Assembly (NCBI GenBank): GCA_007122215.1
Contig: SKUG01000033.1
Location: 1-8,218, forward strand
Origin: Thermoleophilia bacterium
GTDB lineage: Bacteria > Actinomycetota > Thermoleophilia > Gaiellales > SKUG01
Reading direction: 5' to 3'
DNA length: 8,218 nt
Positions within the stretch are counted from its first letter, which is position 1, and every line of letters starts with the position of its first letter. Below are positions 6,912-8,218 of this stretch, one piece after another. The notes under the pieces were generated by a model, which was given only the letters and a program-made list of their open reading frames with translations, did not search any database and was not told where the DNA came from. Made by a program: the position numbers and the translations under genes.

Positions 6912-7942
6912 GCCAGTCCCCTGAGCATCCGCGCCCGAGCCGCATCATGCAGCGCGGTGGCGGCGATGTGCTCCGAGATCGGCGCCCCGGTCACCCGCTC
7001 GATGGTCAGCCCCAGGCCGGAGTTGACCTCGATCACCTGCATCGCCCCGGGGGAGCCCATGAGGTCCACGCCACCGAAGTCGAGGCCGAGCGACTGGGTG
7101 GCCCGGATGGCCGTGGTCGCATCCACAGCATCCAGCTCGATCGGACGGCCGCTGCCACCCTGGCTGATGTTGGCATGGAAGCCCTCACCGGTGCGCTGCA
7201 TCGATGCAACCAGCCGGTGTGCACCATCGGGCTCGCGGACCACCACCGCACGGATGTCCTGGCCGACCGGGCGGATCGTCTCCTGGGCAAGCCACAGCTC
7301 GTCCGGGGCGACCTCGCGCATGAAGCTGCGGGCCTCGTCCGCGCTGCGCACGAATGCGACCTCCTGGCCCTCGGTCCCGACGGGCAGCTTGATCACCGCT
7401 GGCAGGCCGACCTGGTCCACGCCGCGGGCGGCATCGTCGAGGCCCTGCATCGTGACCGTCCGGGGCGTTGCCACGCCGTGCGTGGCGAACTCCCGGAAGC
7501 TCAGCAGCTTGTCGCGGCTGACGGTGATCGCATCGGCTCCGTTGAGCACGGCGACGGCCGGATCGCGGCGCAGCGCCTGCAGCGCAGCAAGTCCCTGGTC
7601 GTCGATCATCGCGCCGGTGTAGGTGATGACAGCATCGAATCGGGGTGCGGCGCCGGGGGTCCCTGCACGCTCCGCTGCAAGGCGGGCCAGCGCCCGACCG
7701 TCGATCAGCTCCGCGGCCGCTCCAACGTCTCCGCCGAGGCGACCGAGCGACTCGCTGACCGTCGTTGCGGCACGGTGCGTGGTCGGGTGTTCCACCACGG
7801 CGATCCGTGCTCCTCGCACCGCATCGGCGAGCCGTCCCTGCTGCAGCGGGGCGAGCTTGCCTGCCACGTCGCCAGCCTGGAGTGCGCCGGCCGACACGGC
7901 CTGTGCGCCCCGTGCGAGTCCTGACATCGAACCTACGACCAT
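6908..7942 (-). CDS. RimK-like ATP-grasp protein with altered glycine loop
   Basis: The 344-residue product is a paralogue of the 5949-6911 gene. It has an Ala/Gly-rich N-terminal stretch of about 45 residues, a Rossmann-like domain (ARIAVVEHP at 45-53, AVITYTGAMI at 104-113), then the ATP-grasp core: SRDKL (142-146), AVIKLPVGTEGQEV (182-195), AQETI (219-223), DIRAVVV (229-235), HANISQGG (256-263), GVDLMGS (291-297) and IEVNSGLG (304-311) with Glu305 and Asn307. The glycine loop reads GTEGQE where active RimK relatives, including its neighbour, have GSQGKG. Lys145, Lys185 and the metal residues remain, so activity is possible but changed. The start at 7942 is fixed by GGGAGG 7 nt upstream; it overlaps the preceding gene by 10 nt. 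A longer frame from 8032 would overlap it by 100 nt and adds only an Arg/Gly/Pro-rich run. Confidence 0.85.
   Translation of the reverse strand: MVVGSMSGLARGAQAVSAGALQAGDVAGKLAPLQQGRLADAVRGARIAVVEHPTTHRAATTVSESLGRLGGDVGAAAELIDGRALARLAAERAGTPGAAPRFDAVITYTGAMIDDQGLAALQALRRDPAVAVLNGADAITVSRDKLLSFREFATHGVATPRTVTMQGLDDAARGVDQVGLPAVIKLPVGTEGQEVAFVRSADEARSFMREVAPDELWLAQETIRPVGQDIRAVVVREPDGAHRLVASMQRTGEGFHANISQGGSGRPIELDAVDATTAIRATQSLGLDFGGVDLMGSPGAMQVIEVNSGLGLTIERVTGAPISEHIAATALHDAARARMLRGLA
6917..6922 (-). promoter_or_regulatory. Shine-Dalgarno of the last ATP-grasp gene
   Basis: On the minus strand AGGGGA lies 5 nt before the GTG at 6911, inside the 3' end of the upstream gene. It favours this GTG, whose TGA overlap (GTGA) implies coupled translation, over the ATG at 6905. 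Confidence 0.65.
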
Positions 7943-8218
7943 CGTCCTGCCTCCCGTGCCCGTGCCACCGCCAGGTCCACGACGTCCCCCGGGACATCGT
8001 GGCCGGTCATCCGCTGGACGCGGTCTGACCACCCGAACGAACCGTTGACCTCCAGGACGCGCAGCCCGTCACGCGTCATGATGATGTCGGGCCGCGCCGC
8101 ATCGAGGCCCGTTGCCGCCGTAGCGCGTGCGGCGAGCTCCGCGACGTCCGCGACCGGCACGTCGACGACCGACTCCACGCTGCCATCGGCAGCCCGCATC
8201 TCCCACGGCACGACGTCA
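7933..8218 (-). CDS. ATP-grasp (RimK-like) protein, C-terminal 94 residues; 5' part outside window
   Basis: The frame is open from the window edge to a TAG at 7935-7933. The visible part is the end of an ATP-grasp domain: ATGLDAARPDIIM (35-47 of the fragment, Asp44 in the place of the family's GVDL Asp), then RVLEVNGSFGW (53-63) with metal ligands Glu56 and Asn58, then RMTGHDVPGDVV. The tail MTGHDVPGDVVDLAVARAR lines up with the tails of the two downstream paralogues, so the three share ancestry. The stretch before the helix (ADGSVESVVDVPVADVAEL) has no equivalent of the RxNxxxGG motif and is several residues shorter than in the 5949-6911 protein. ATP binding and substrate cannot be judged without the rest. 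The next gene starts within its last codons, so the three are probably one operon. Confidence 0.78.
   Translation of the reverse strand, partial: DVVPWEMRAADGSVESVVDVPVADVAELAARATAATGLDAARPDIIMTRDGLRVLEVNGSFGWSDRVQRMTGHDVPGDVVDLAVARAREAGRWS
7950..7955 (-). promoter_or_regulatory. Shine-Dalgarno deciding the start of the middle ATP-grasp gene
   Basis: On the minus strand GGGAGG lies 7 nt before the ATG at 7942, within the last codons of the upstream gene. It supports that start over the longer frame from 8032 and over the second in-frame ATG at 7927. Confidence 0.7.

Noticed and set aside
6081..7622. 513-residue open frame on the plus strand
   Set aside because: It is antisense to two ATP-grasp genes with clear motifs, and its Arg/Pro/Ser-rich product has no domain pattern.
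7943..8032. Longer start for the middle ATP-grasp gene
   Set aside because: It would overlap the upstream gene by 100 nt and add an Arg/Gly/Pro-rich run; the ATG at 7942 has a good ribosome site.
5949..8218. Graspetide (RiPP) cluster with a precursor peptide
   Set aside because: ATP-grasp ligases make such peptides, but there is no small core-peptide gene in the window and no room between the overlapping frames. One upstream of the window remains possible.
1..8218. CRISPR array, tRNA, rRNA, insertion sequence or phage elements
   Set aside because: No regularly spaced repeats, no tRNA-like cloverleaf or rRNA segments, no transposase or integrase frames and no terminal repeats were seen.

Overview
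The window is GC-rich chromosomal DNA with dense, often overlapping genes, GTG starts and strongly G/C-ending codons. The FtsZ sequence (T7 loop reading NLDFADV, C-terminal peptide DLDVPSFL) and an FtsQ ending in a YIDVSVPxRP tail point to Actinobacteriota. The gene order differs from that of the well-known classes: no sepF/divIVA follows ftsZ and no proBA/nadD follows obgE. A deep-branching actinobacterial class is therefore a reasonable guess, but lineage below phylum cannot be fixed from this window.

Region 1 (1-3856, + strand) concerns the division and cell-wall end of a dcw-type cluster. It holds the 3' end of ftsQ, a complete ftsZ, an inositol-monophosphatase-family gene overlapping ftsZ by 11 nt, and a membrane-anchored or secreted lysozyme-fold (glucosaminidase-like) protein with two Ig-like modules. 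Region 2 (about 3857-5930, + strand) is a ribosome-biogenesis operon. It has a recognisable promoter with two adjacent dyads, then rplU (L21), rpmA (L27) and obgE (Obg GTPase), all tightly spaced.

Region 3 (5949-8218, - strand) converges on obgE with only 18 nt between the stop codons. A 28-nt hairpin contains both stop codons. The region encodes three consecutive RimK-like ATP-grasp proteins whose reading frames overlap by 10 nt and 4 nt. In transcription order they are a C-terminal fragment running off the window edge (7933-8218), a 344-aa protein (6908-7942) and a 320-aa protein (5949-6911). Only the last has a fully canonical RimK-type motif set. The middle one has a changed ATP-binding glycine loop, and the first lacks the RxN/GG motif before its metal-binding helix. 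The substrate of this cluster is not visible here.

The housekeeping part (ftsQ, ftsZ, rplU, rpmA, obgE) is secure. The ATP-grasp trio is the part most likely to be a poorly described system: the family assignment is strong, but its function is open. I see no RNA genes, CRISPR arrays, insertion sequences or att sites. No stretch over 300 bases lacks a gene.
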